Shown here: positions 28,708 through 36,753 of the stretch, one piece after another
How the letters are laid out: every line of letters begins with the position of its first letter
How positions within the stretch are numbered: position 1 is the stretch's first letter
Source of the DNA: Mycobacterium pseudokansasii
Lineage (GTDB): Bacteria; Actinomycetota; Actinomycetes; Mycobacteriales; Mycobacteriaceae
Direction: 5' to 3'
Length of the DNA: 64,000 nt
Assembly: GCF_900566075.1 (NCBI RefSeq)
Contig: NZ_UPHU01000001.1
Coordinates: 1,178,001-1,242,000, forward strand
The notes under the pieces: model-generated
The model's database searches: none
What the model saw: only the letters and a program-made list of their open reading frames with translations
Told to the model about the DNA's origin: nothing
Translations under genes and position numbers: made by a program

Positions 28708-28742
28708 AAACATCGGTCCAAGAGTTGGTAGGAGGGCGAGTC

Positions 28743-29405
28743 ATGACTGCGGCTTTCGCCTCCCGCCCACCGCATGGAAGCCGTGCTGAGCAGCTGGAAT
28801 CGTTGCGCCGGCAGATCGCTGTGCTGTCCGGAAAAGACCTCGTTCGTTCCGATGACCTGCTGCCGGAATCGGAATCCACGCTGGCGGTTCCGGAGTTGCC
28901 GGCGCTGCTGCCGCGGGGGACGGTGGCGATGCTGTCCGGAGCCCGCTCCTTGCTGCTGAGCATGGTGGCCGCGGTGACGGCGGCCGGGGGCAATGCCGCC
29001 ATCGTCGGCCAACCGGATATCGGGCTGCTGGCTGCGGTGGAGATGGGGGCGGATCTGAGCCGGCTCGCGGTGATACCGGATCCCGGGACCGATCCGGTGG
29101 AGGTGGCCGCGGTGCTCATCGACGGCATGGACCTGGTGGTCCTGGGTCTGGGTGGTCGCCGGGTGACGCGGACGCGGGCGCGGGCCGTGGTGGCGCGGGC
29201 TCGCAACAGGGGGTGCACGCTGCTGGTCACCGACGGCGACTGGGAAGGGGGGTCGACACGGCTGGAGGCCCGGGTCTGCGGCTACGAGATCACGGCGTGC
29301 GGCCGGGGCGTCCCCACTCCCGGATTCGGACGGATCAGCCGGGTGCGGCTACAGGTCAGCGGATGCGCGCGGGGGCAGCCGGTCGGCCGAGTGCTAATGG
29401 GGTGA
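28743..29405 (+). CDS. imuA': ImuA', mutasome accessory protein
   Basis: A 220-residue protein orthologous to Rv3395c, distantly RecA/SulA-like. The ATG at 28743 follows GGAGGGCGA. The fold includes a degenerate nucleotide-site area ([32 protein letters not shown]) with no functional Walker A lysine. It contains [23 protein letters not shown]. ImuA' links ImuB and DnaE2 in damage-induced mutagenesis. An SOS box lies upstream. The stop TGA overlaps the imuB GTG by 4 bases (GTGA), so the two are translationally coupled. Confidence 0.94.
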   Translation: MTAAFASRPPHGSRAEQLESLRRQIAVLSGKDLVRSDDLLPESESTLAVPELPALLPRGTVAMLSGARSLLLSMVAAVTAAGGNAAIVGQPDIGLLAAVEMGADLSRLAVIPDPGTDPVEVAAVLIDGMDLVVLGLGGRRVTRTRARAVVARARNRGCTLLVTDGDWEGGSTRLEARVCGYEITACGRGVPTPGFGRISRVRLQVSGCARGQPVGRVLMG

Positions 29406-30994
29406 ACCTGGTGGCCTCGTCTCGAGTGCTGGCGATCTGGTGCATGGACTGGCCCGCGGTCGCGGCGGCCGCGGCCTCGGGCCTGCCGGCGACGGCTCCG
29501 GTCGCGGTCACTTTGGCCAACCGGGTGATTGCCTGCTCGGCGACGGCGCGTGCGGCCGGAGTACGCCGTGGGCTACGGCGGCGGGAGGCGGCGGCCCGTT
29601 GTCCGCAATTGCATATCGTGACCGCCGACGCCGACCGCGACGCCCGTTTTTTCGAGGGGGTGATCGCGGCGGTAGACGATCTGGTGCCCCGTGCCGAGGT
29701 GTTGCGGCCCGGGCTTTTGGTGTTGCCGGTGCGTGGCGCGGCGCGGTTTTTCGGGTCCGAGCGGCAGGCGGCCGAGCGGCTGATCGACGCGGTGGCTGTG
29801 AGCTCAGTGACCGGCGCCGAGTGCCAGGTCGGGGTCGCCGACCAGCTGTCCACCGCGGTATACGCCGCGCGTGCCGGTCGCGTCGTGGAGCCCGGGCACG
29901 ACGCGCGGTTCCTGTCGGCGTTGTCGATCCGTCAGCTTGCCACCGAGCCGAGCCTGTCCGGGCCGGGGCGAGAGGAGTTGACGGATCTGTTGTGGCGGAT
30001 GGGGATTCGGAGCATCGGTCAGTTCGCCGCATTGTCCCGCACCGATATCGCATCCCGGTTCGGCGCCGACGCGGTGGCCGCGCACCGGTTCGCCCGCGGT
30101 GAACCCGAACGCCTTCCCTCCGGACGCGAATCGCCGCCGGAACTCGACGCCGTACTGCACTGCGATCCACCGATCGACCGGGTCGATGCCGCGGCATTTG
30201 CCGGGCGGTCGCTGGCCGGAACGTTGCATCAGGCGCTGATGGCCGCCGGCGTGGGATGTACCCGGCTGGCCATTCACGCGGTCACCGCCAACGGCGAAGA
30301 GCGCAGCCGGGTGTGGCGCTGCGCCGAACCGCTGACCGAGGATGGCACCGCCGACCGGGTGCGCTGGCAACTGGACGGATGGTTGACCAACCGGACCGTT
30401 CGCGACCGGCCCACCGCGCCGGTGACGCGGCTGCGGTTGCAGGCGATCGAGGTGGTGTCCGCCGAGGCGCTGCAGTTGCCGCTATGGGGAGGCCTGGGTG
30501 AAGAAGACAGGCTGCGGGCCCGGCGGGCGCTGGTGCGGGTGCAAGGTCTGCTGGGCCCGGAGGCGGTGCAGGTGCCGGTGCTGTCCGGCGGTCGCGGGCC
30601 GGCCGAGCGCATCACGTTGACCCCGCTGGGCGACGAGCCGGTGCCGCACGCCGACCCGAATCAGCCGTGGCCGGGCCAACTGCCCGAGCCGTCACCGGCC
30701 GTATTACTGGACGACCCAGTGGAATTGCTTGATGTCCAAGGCAATTCGGTGGGGGTAACCAGTCGGGGAATGTTTTCTGCCGACCCGGCGCGGCTGACCG
30801 TCGGTGGCCGCGACGAGCGGCTGCGCTGGTGGGCCGGACCATGGCCGGTCGATGAGCGGTGGTGGGATGACCGGCCCGAAGCCGGTCAAGGGGGAAGCCG
30901 CACCGCCCGCGCCCAAGTGTTGCTGGAGAGTGAGCGTGCGTTGCTGCTGTGCTACCGCCAGCGGCGCTGGTATCTCGAGGGAAGCTATGAATAA
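29402..30994 (+). CDS. imuB: ImuB, Y-family-like mutasome hub protein
   Basis: A 530-residue protein orthologous to Rv3394c. The N-terminal part has Y-family polymerase similarity ([13 protein letters not shown], where the first catalytic Asp position is not conserved as in DinB). Helix-hairpin-helix-like [18 protein letters not shown] follows. A beta-clamp-binding motif QLPLWG lies at about residues 358-363. ImuB is known to lack polymerase activity and to recruit DnaE2 and ImuA' to the clamp. Start GTG 29402 overlaps the imuA' stop. The 3' end overlaps an opposing pseudogene by 10 bases. Confidence 0.95.
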   Translation: MNLVASSRVLAIWCMDWPAVAAAAASGLPATAPVAVTLANRVIACSATARAAGVRRGLRRREAAARCPQLHIVTADADRDARFFEGVIAAVDDLVPRAEVLRPGLLVLPVRGAARFFGSERQAAERLIDAVAVSSVTGAECQVGVADQLSTAVYAARAGRVVEPGHDARFLSALSIRQLATEPSLSGPGREELTDLLWRMGIRSIGQFAALSRTDIASRFGADAVAAHRFARGEPERLPSGRESPPELDAVLHCDPPIDRVDAAAFAGRSLAGTLHQALMAAGVGCTRLAIHAVTANGEERSRVWRCAEPLTEDGTADRVRWQLDGWLTNRTVRDRPTAPVTRLRLQAIEVVSAEALQLPLWGGLGEEDRLRARRALVRVQGLLGPEAVQVPVLSGGRGPAERITLTPLGDEPVPHADPNQPWPGQLPEPSPAVLLDDPVELLDVQGNSVGVTSRGMFSADPARLTVGGRDERLRWWAGPWPVDERWWDDRPEAGQGGSRTARAQVLLESERALLLCYRQRRWYLEGSYE

Positions 30995-31434
30995 GCCTGG
31001 ACGCGTTGTAATGCCTCGGGCGTCAGGTCCTTTCGGGAGGGATACCCGTCGACCGCCATGATCAGATCGGCTTCGGCCAGCAGGGAGCACAGCACGTGCA
31101 CGATGCCGTCGACACCGCCGAGCGCCAGCCCGTAGGGATAGGGCCGGCCGATCCCCACCGCGGTGGCTCCCATCGCAAGGGCTTTGATGACGTCGGCGCC
31201 GCCGCGGACGCCCGAATCGAACAGCACCGGCAGCCCGTCGGCGGCTTGGAGCACGCCGGGCAGGCAATCCAGTGCGGGCAGTCCGCCGTTGGCCTGCCGG
31301 CCGCCGTGGTTGGAACAGTAAATGCCGTCGACTCCAAGGTCTTTGGCGCGGCGCACGCCGCCGGGGTATCCGAAGATTCGGTGAATTCCTCACTGTCGCA
31401 GGCGATCAACGATGAAGTCGGCGGTCTTGGGCAT
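30985..31434 (-). pseudogene. In-frame fusion of TPP-enzyme start and LldD-type dehydrogenase end
   Basis: From ATG at 31434, after an AAGGAGC ribosome binding site, the frame reads MPKTADFIVDRLRQ, a TGA, then [11 protein letters not shown]. This is the opening of a thiamine-pyrophosphate-requiring oxidase/decarboxylase in which the expected Trp codon TGG has become TGA. In the same frame it passes into [20 protein letters not shown] and on to [17 protein letters not shown], the FMN-binding C-terminal third of an alpha-hydroxyacid (lactate) dehydrogenase. A large deletion must have joined two genes. The 3' end overlaps imuB by 10 bases. No functional product is expected. Confidence 0.75.
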
Positions 31435-31572
31435 GCTGCTCCTTCGGTGCGGCAACTACGCGGGTGGACCACCGGATCGCCACCGTCGAGCGGTCGGGGA
31501 ACTTCCGGCGGCGACGATTGCCGATGGTCACAATTTGTGGTCTACCCGCCGCTACGCCGGTCAAACGGCGAA

Positions 31573-33369
31573 TTACCCGGTTCCGCTGCCAACGCACGGG
31601 CCGTACCCGTCCGTCAGCCGGTGCGCCGCTTCGAACAGCAGCGCATGGACGAAGGCCTGGGGCAGGTTGCCGCGCAGTTGACGCTGACCGATGTCGAATT
31701 CCTCGGTGAACAGACCGGGCGGACCGCAGGCGGTGCGGTTTCGTTCGAACCAGCGCACGGCTGCCAGGTTGTTGCCCTGCTGGTGATCGGCCAGCGCCAT
31801 CAGGAATCCGCAGAGCAGGAAGGCGCCCTCGGCCTCGCCGAGTGGTCGCTTGCCCGGTTGGAACCGGTACACGAACCCATGCCGGCCGAGGTCGGTGCGC
31901 ACCGCGGCCACGGTGGCGACGCTGCGCGGGTCGGTTGCCGGGATCGCGCCGCGGATCGACGGTATCAGTAGCGCCGCGTCGATTCGCGGGTCATCGGGCG
32001 CGCGCTGCCATCGTCCGTCGGGATGCAGGCAGTCCGAATTGGTATCGGCGACAAGAAGATCCGCCAGACGTTGCCACTGCGCGCCCTGGCGCGCGGGCGC
32101 GACCTCGCTGATGCGCCGCAGGCCCGCCGCACACGTCAGCCGGGAATGCGCCCAGCGCCGGTCGTCGATCTCCCAGATTCCGGCATCGGGTTCGCGCCAG
32201 TGCTTTTCGATGGACTCCACCAGCGTCTCCACGGCCCGCCAATGCCCGGTGTCCAGCCGGTCAAGCCGGGCGGCGGCCGCCAGCAACAGCAGCGCCTCGC
32301 CGAACGCGTCCAACTGGAATTGGTCGGTCACCCAATTGCCGGTCTTGACGGTGCCGCCGGGATAGCCCGGCAGATCCAGGTCCTGCTCTTCGGGCACCAG
32401 GTCGCCGGTGATGCAGTAGGCCGGCTTGAGGCTGGCACCGTCGGCCAGGACGCGTTCGCTGACGAACCCGACGGCGTCGTCGATCAACGGGTGGGCTCCG
32501 GCGGCGGCGACAGCTTGTCCGGCGTAGCACTGGTCGCGGATCCAGCAGTAGCGGTAGTCGTAGTTGCGGCCCTGCTCGGCCCGTTCGGGCAGCGACATGG
32601 TGGCGGCGGCCACCATGCCCCCGCCGCTGCTGGTCAGCCCGCGCAGTACCGCGTAGGCGGTTTGCGCGTCGGCGTCGGCCAGTGACCCCGATATGGTGGG
32701 AACCGCTGCTGCCCAAGCATTTTCGGTGTCACGCCAGGCGTCGTTGGGCCGCGCGGCGGCGGTGGGCAGTTCCTGATCGCACAGTTCCAGGACCAGGTCG
32801 TGGTCGCGTCCCGGAACCACCTCGATCACCGCCTGCAGCGGGCCGTCGCCGCTGCGGGTGGCATCGCCGGCCCCGGTCCAGCGGAACCGGTGCGGTCCCG
32901 ACCGTCCGGTCCACACCCCGTCGCGGCAGCGCAACTGCGACATCGGCGCGGTGCCAAAATCCGCTCGCACGTCGAGCGCGATCCGCATCCGGGCCGGTAC
33001 GTCGAGAGCGCTGATGCGGCGCAGCACCACCGCGGTGTGCGGGTCCCCGGGGAAGGCCAGCGCCTCCCGGCACTCGACGAGCCCGTCGGTGGTCACCCAA
33101 CGCGACCGCCAAATCATCGACCCCTGCTCGTAGCGTCCGCCCCACACGAACCGCGGATGATCCGGCGAGACGGCGTACACGCCGTTGCCGCCCAGCAGCG
33201 AGCCGAACACCGCCGGGCTGTCCCAGCGCGGCAGGCACATCCAGCAGCAGTCGCCGCGCGGCCCGATGACGATTCCGCGTTCACCGTCGGCGAGCAACGC
33301 GTATTCGCGCAACACATGCGGCGACAGCAGCTCGGCCACCGGTGGTCTGTCGTCCACGCGAAGCGGCAT
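31573..33369 (-). CDS. Glycoside hydrolase family 15 protein (glucoamylase/trehalase type)
   Basis: A 598-residue GH15-like enzyme. The N-terminal domain begins LSPHVLREYALLADGERGIVIGPRGDCCWMCLPRWDSPAVF, the usual start of actinobacterial glucoamylase/trehalase-like proteins. The (alpha/alpha)6 barrel holds the catalytic-acid region GRNYDYRYCWIRDQCY and DAGIWEIDDRRWAHSRL, and a second acid near EAEGAFLLCGFLMALADHQ. Substrates in this group include trehalose and alpha-glucans. The ATG at 33369 is preferred because an alternative at 33408 overlaps the divergent gene's start; the ribosome binding site is weak. The spacing of 32 bases between divergent ATGs is very tight. Confidence 0.9.
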   Translation of the reverse strand: MPLRVDDRPPVAELLSPHVLREYALLADGERGIVIGPRGDCCWMCLPRWDSPAVFGSLLGGNGVYAVSPDHPRFVWGGRYEQGSMIWRSRWVTTDGLVECREALAFPGDPHTAVVLRRISALDVPARMRIALDVRADFGTAPMSQLRCRDGVWTGRSGPHRFRWTGAGDATRSGDGPLQAVIEVVPGRDHDLVLELCDQELPTAAARPNDAWRDTENAWAAAVPTISGSLADADAQTAYAVLRGLTSSGGGMVAAATMSLPERAEQGRNYDYRYCWIRDQCYAGQAVAAAGAHPLIDDAVGFVSERVLADGASLKPAYCITGDLVPEEQDLDLPGYPGGTVKTGNWVTDQFQLDAFGEALLLLAAAARLDRLDTGHWRAVETLVESIEKHWREPDAGIWEIDDRRWAHSRLTCAAGLRRISEVAPARQGAQWQRLADLLVADTNSDCLHPDGRWQRAPDDPRIDAALLIPSIRGAIPATDPRSVATVAAVRTDLGRHGFVYRFQPGKRPLGEAEGAFLLCGFLMALADHQQGNNLAAVRWFERNRTACGPPGLFTEEFDIGQRQLRGNLPQAFVHALLFEAAHRLTDGYGPCVGSGTG

Positions 33370-33401
33370 ACCCCGTTTGGGTTGCGGGTAGTCACCCGGG
33401 C

Positions 33402-34514
33402 ATGACATTGCACGCGGGTGAACCGATCCCTGTCGAATCCGTCGAAGCCTCGGCCTACACCATTCCCACCGACGCCCCGGAGTCCGACGGCACCCTGGCC
33501 TGGGACTCGACCACCTTCGTCCTGGTGAGTGTGCGGGCCGGCGGGCAGGTGGGGACCGGTTACACCTACGGTGGCACCGCGGTGGCGACGGTGGTGGGCG
33601 CCAACCTCGCCGACGTCCTGACCGGCGCGGATGCATTGCAGCCGCCGGCCCGATGGGCGCAAATGCAGCACGCCGTCCGCAACCTGAGCAAGCCCGGTGT
33701 GGTGGCCTGCGCGATCTCGGCGGTCGACATCGCGCTGTGGGACCTACGGGCGCGGCTGCTCGACGAGCCGCTGGTGATCGCGCTCGGTGCCGGGCACGAC
33801 GCCACCCCGGTCTACGGCAGCGGTGGGTTCACCTCCTACGACAACGACACCTTGCGCGCGCAGCTGTGCGGCTGGGTCGAGGCCGGCATTCCGCGGGTCA
33901 AGATGAAAGTGGGTAGCGACCCGGATGCCGACCTGGGCCGGGTGGCGGCGGCCCGGTCGGCCATCGGCGACGACGTCGAGCTGTTCGTCGACGCCAACGG
34001 CGCCTACCACCGCAAACAAGCGCTGCTGTGGGCACAGCGCTTCGCCGAGTACGACGTGCGTTGGTTCGAAGAGCCGGTCAGCTCCGACGATCTCGACGGC
34101 CTGCACCAGCTGTGCGAGCACGGCCCGGCCGGCATGGACGTCGCCGCCGGCGAATACGGCTACCACCTGCCGTATTTCCACCAGATGCTGGCCGCGGGCG
34201 CGGTCGACTGCCTGCAGGCCGACGTCACCCGCGCCCTGGGCATCACCGGGGTGCTCAAGGTTGCCGCCCTGTGCGACGCGCGCGGCATCGACCTCTCACT
34301 GCACTGCGCCCCGCAGATCAGCGGCCAGGTCGGCGTCGCCGTCTGGCACCTGCGCCATTTGGAGTACTTCCACGACCATGTACGCATCGAGGGGCTGGCG
34401 TTCGACGGCACCGTCGATCCCGAACCGGGCGGCCTGCTGCGTCCGGATCGCAGCGCGCCGGGGCACGGGCTCACCGTCAAGCACGCCGACCTCGAGCAAT
34501 ACCGGGTCGCGTGA
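33402..34514 (+). CDS. Enolase superfamily (mandelate racemase/muconate lactonizing) enzyme
   Basis: A 370-residue member of the MR/MLE branch. The catalytic Lys pair is in IPRVKMKVGSDPDADL. Metal ligands are in VELFVDANGAYHRKQAL (Asp), VRWFEEPVSSDD (Glu) and DVAAGEYGYHLPYF (Glu). The His of IDLSLHCAPQISGQVG completes the site. It acts on an alpha-proton of a carboxylate substrate, possibly a sugar acid; the substrate is unknown. It is divergent from the GH15 gene with 32 bases between starts, and followed by a strong palindrome shared with the convergent gene. Confidence 0.9.
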   Translation: MTLHAGEPIPVESVEASAYTIPTDAPESDGTLAWDSTTFVLVSVRAGGQVGTGYTYGGTAVATVVGANLADVLTGADALQPPARWAQMQHAVRNLSKPGVVACAISAVDIALWDLRARLLDEPLVIALGAGHDATPVYGSGGFTSYDNDTLRAQLCGWVEAGIPRVKMKVGSDPDADLGRVAAARSAIGDDVELFVDANGAYHRKQALLWAQRFAEYDVRWFEEPVSSDDLDGLHQLCEHGPAGMDVAAGEYGYHLPYFHQMLAAGAVDCLQADVTRALGITGVLKVAALCDARGIDLSLHCAPQISGQVGVAVWHLRHLEYFHDHVRIEGLAFDGTVDPEPGGLLRPDRSAPGHGLTVKHADLEQYRVA

Positions 34515-34529
34515 TGGTTCGGGTCGCCG

Positions 34530-34581
34530 AGCGTGACGTCAGCGCGAAAATCCGGCGCGAAACTCGCACTGACGTCACGCT
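34530..34581. repeat. Long palindrome between convergent genes, likely bidirectional terminator
   Basis: AGCGTGACGTCAG (34530-34542) and CTGACGTCACGCT (34569-34581) are exact inverted copies; the arms extend to 17 bases with one mismatch around an 18-base loop. The right arm contains the stop codon of the minus-strand gene at 34575. The centre of each arm is itself the palindrome TGACGTCA. The position fits a two-way terminator, but the arm sequence looks like a dispersed mycobacterial intergenic element. Confidence 0.7.
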
Positions 34582-34934
34582 GGGCGCGTGCCCCGCGCGC
34601 TGTGCAGGTGATGCCAGCCCAGCCCCGCCCAGGTCGCGGCCACGAGCCCGTCGGCGACGCCGCCGCGGGCTCGGCGCCGGTCCACCATGGCCAGCCCGAA
34701 TGCGGTTATCGAGTGCACGGTATCCACCAGGACGCCGGCCGCCAGCGCCGCCGGCCCCGGGTTCGGGCCGGACAGCAGCGCCTGGACCAGATGACGCGCC
34801 CCCAGCACCCGAGTGACGACCAGCGCGTTGCGGTCGACGTGCACCCCGTGGATCCGGTTCAGCACCATGGTGGGAGCGGTGAGCAGCACGGCGCCCCAGC
34901 CCCCACGCAGCAGTTCGATGCGGCGAAGTCTCAT
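34575..34934 (-). CDS. Conserved hypothetical, possible membrane-associated protein
   Basis: A 119-residue protein with hydrophobic stretches WGAVLLTAPTMVLNRI, ALAAGVLVDTVHSITAFGLAMV and GVADGLVAATWAGLGWHHLH, which could form two or three short membrane helices. It is rich in Arg, His and Ala. The family is not recognised. Its ATG overlaps the nucleoside hydrolase stop as ATGA, so the two are translated in series. Its stop is embedded in the long palindrome. Confidence 0.7.
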   Translation of the reverse strand: MRLRRIELLRGGWGAVLLTAPTMVLNRIHGVHVDRNALVVTRVLGARHLVQALLSGPNPGPAALAAGVLVDTVHSITAFGLAMVDRRRARGGVADGLVAATWAGLGWHHLHSARGTRPA

Positions 34935-35941
34935 ACGCCTTCGGCTACCCGGCGCGCGAACGTTCCAACCCGCGCGATGAACCGGTCGAAGAACACCGCC
35001 GCGTCGACACCGATGCCGATCAGCGCATTGGGTTTTCGGCGTCCCGTCCAGTCGGTCGCGGTCCTGCCGCGGGTTCCGGTCAGCTCGACGTCGACGGTGG
35101 CGGGGCGGATCGCGACGAGCGCCGGATCCAGGGCGGCCGCCGCGGCCAGTGGATCATGCAGATGCGCCAGATATTCCTGTCCATTGTCGTAATGGGCCTC
35201 CATGTAGAAGCGCATCGCATCTTCGACCAGCCGGATCAGCGGATTGGACGCCGTCGACCTGGTCCCGCGTGGGTCGTGGGCACTCATCGTCGTGGTCGCC
35301 GCACCCGCGGCTTCGGCCAGTCGGGCGAGGTGCTGGGGCGTCATCGCGACCTTGCGGGTCAGGTCCAGGCCGCACAGAATCGGAATGCATTGCGGCTCAG
35401 GGCTTTCGGAGCAGGTGGCGAGCACCTCGGCCGCCGCCTCGGGGTCAACGCTGATATTCCATTCCGCCGCCGCAGTTCCGTCGTAGCAGCCGCCCATGAC
35501 CACCAGTCGGCGCAGCAACGCCGGCAGCGCGGGCTCGGCGCGCAACGCCGTCGCCAGATTGGTCAATGGGCCGGTCGCCACACCGATCAGTTCACCGGGA
35601 AAGGCGTGGGCCGCGCGCACCCAGGCTGTCGCGGAATCGTAGCCGGTGACCCGGGCGTCCGCGGGCGGCAATTCGGCATACCCCAGACCCCTGGGTCCGT
35701 GGGATCTCGAGGGGTCTCGCATCGGGCCGGTCAGGGTGGCGCCGGCACCCTTGGACACCGGTATGCCGGTGACTCGGCACAACTCGAGCAGGCCCAGGTT
35801 GTTTTCGCAAACCTGTTGTACCGCAACGTTTCCGCCTGTCGATGCGATGCCCACCAGATCCGCCTCGGAGCTGGCCAGCAGGTACAGCAATGCCAATGCG
35901 TCGTCGACGCCGGTGTCGACGTCGACGAAAACGGGCTTCAC
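34931..35941 (-). CDS. iunH: Inosine-uridine preferring nucleoside hydrolase
   Basis: A 336-residue calcium-dependent nucleoside hydrolase that cleaves the N-glycosidic bond of ribonucleosides in purine/pyrimidine salvage. The signature DVDTGVDDALALLYLL is at residues 7-22; LVVMGGCYDG and AAEWNISVDPEAA (the AEWN..DP Ca-site) follow near residue 165. The catalytic-His region is near EYLAHLHDPLAAAAAL. It starts at GTG 35941. M. tuberculosis IunH is about 308 residues; here the loops are slightly longer. It is coupled to the downstream small gene (ATGA). Confidence 0.92.
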   Translation of the reverse strand: MKPVFVDVDTGVDDALALLYLLASSEADLVGIASTGGNVAVQQVCENNLGLLELCRVTGIPVSKGAGATLTGPMRDPSRSHGPRGLGYAELPPADARVTGYDSATAWVRAAHAFPGELIGVATGPLTNLATALRAEPALPALLRRLVVMGGCYDGTAAAEWNISVDPEAAAEVLATCSESPEPQCIPILCGLDLTRKVAMTPQHLARLAEAAGAATTTMSAHDPRGTRSTASNPLIRLVEDAMRFYMEAHYDNGQEYLAHLHDPLAAAAALDPALVAIRPATVDVELTGTRGRTATDWTGRRKPNALIGIGVDAAVFFDRFIARVGTFARRVAEGV

Positions 35942-35973
35942 CGTCTAGACATTAAGGCAGCCATCCCGGCGTT

Positions 35974-36711
35974 TCAGCGCGATGCGAAGGTGATCACCAG
36001 GACGTCACGTTGCGCCGGCTCAGAATTGTCGATCGGCCGGATCGGCGACACGTCGTGCAGGGTACGGCGGTCGTCGCCGAGCAGCAATGTACCCGGCTCG
36101 TCCAACGTCGCGGTCAGCAACGGGCGGCCGTCCACGTCGCACACCGAACTCTGGCCGCCGAGGGCATTGCGCCGACCGACCAGCAGCGAACTGACCAGGG
36201 TGACGCCGTCGCGGTGCAAGCCCTCGGGCGCCGGCCGCCCGTCGCTGCCGGCCACCGACTGGACGCGGAACGGATGCACCTTGACATCCCATTCGGCCGC
36301 GTCGTCCAGGGCCGCAGCCGCCTGGGCAAGCACGCCCATCAAGGACTGCAACAGCGGATCTTCGGCGAACGCATCCGTCAACGGCTCGAAGTCACGGTTC
36401 TTGCCGATGTAGAGCGGGTTGGAGTTGTCCGGCTGCGCGAACGCGCGGTTGGGCAGCACGCGCCATGCCGCGCCACACCACACATAGTTGCCGTATCGCC
36501 GCAGTCGCTGGACACCCAGTTCCGCTGCATAGGGATCCGGCGCCAAATCGTTCCAATGCCGGGCGAATCGGGTCCACGCTTCCCGGCCCACGCCGAGGCT
36601 GCGTGTCAGGTCGAGCGCCGACATGACGGCGACGCCGGTCGCGGTGAGCAGCGTGGCCGCGGCGGCTACCGGGTCGGCGTCCGTCCGGTTGTCGCCGGAA
36701 ATCGGAGTCAC
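35974..36711 (-). CDS. 2OG-Fe dioxygenase family protein (amino-acid-hydroxylase type)
   Basis: A 245-residue protein of the 2OG-Fe dioxygenase family (PF10014 type, which includes L-isoleucine dioxygenase). Iron ligands are the His and Asp of PEGLHRDGVTLVSSLLVGR and the His of LLLGDDRRTLHDVSPIRP. The likely 2OG-contact Arg lies in the end segment QRDVLVITFASR. The N-terminus has NYVWCGAAWRVLPNRAFAQP. Hydroxylation of a free amino acid is the best guess, but the substrate is unknown. In M. tuberculosis the mycolic-acid gene cmaA1 sits between iunH and acrA1; this gene is in that place. Confidence 0.83.
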   Translation of the reverse strand: MTPISGDNRTDADPVAAAATLLTATGVAVMSALDLTRSLGVGREAWTRFARHWNDLAPDPYAAELGVQRLRRYGNYVWCGAAWRVLPNRAFAQPDNSNPLYIGKNRDFEPLTDAFAEDPLLQSLMGVLAQAAAALDDAAEWDVKVHPFRVQSVAGSDGRPAPEGLHRDGVTLVSSLLVGRRNALGGQSSVCDVDGRPLLTATLDEPGTLLLGDDRRTLHDVSPIRPIDNSEPAQRDVLVITFASR

Positions 36712-36753
36712 CGCGGTCGAATACCGCGATCCGGCGCCCCTTAAACCGTGGGC

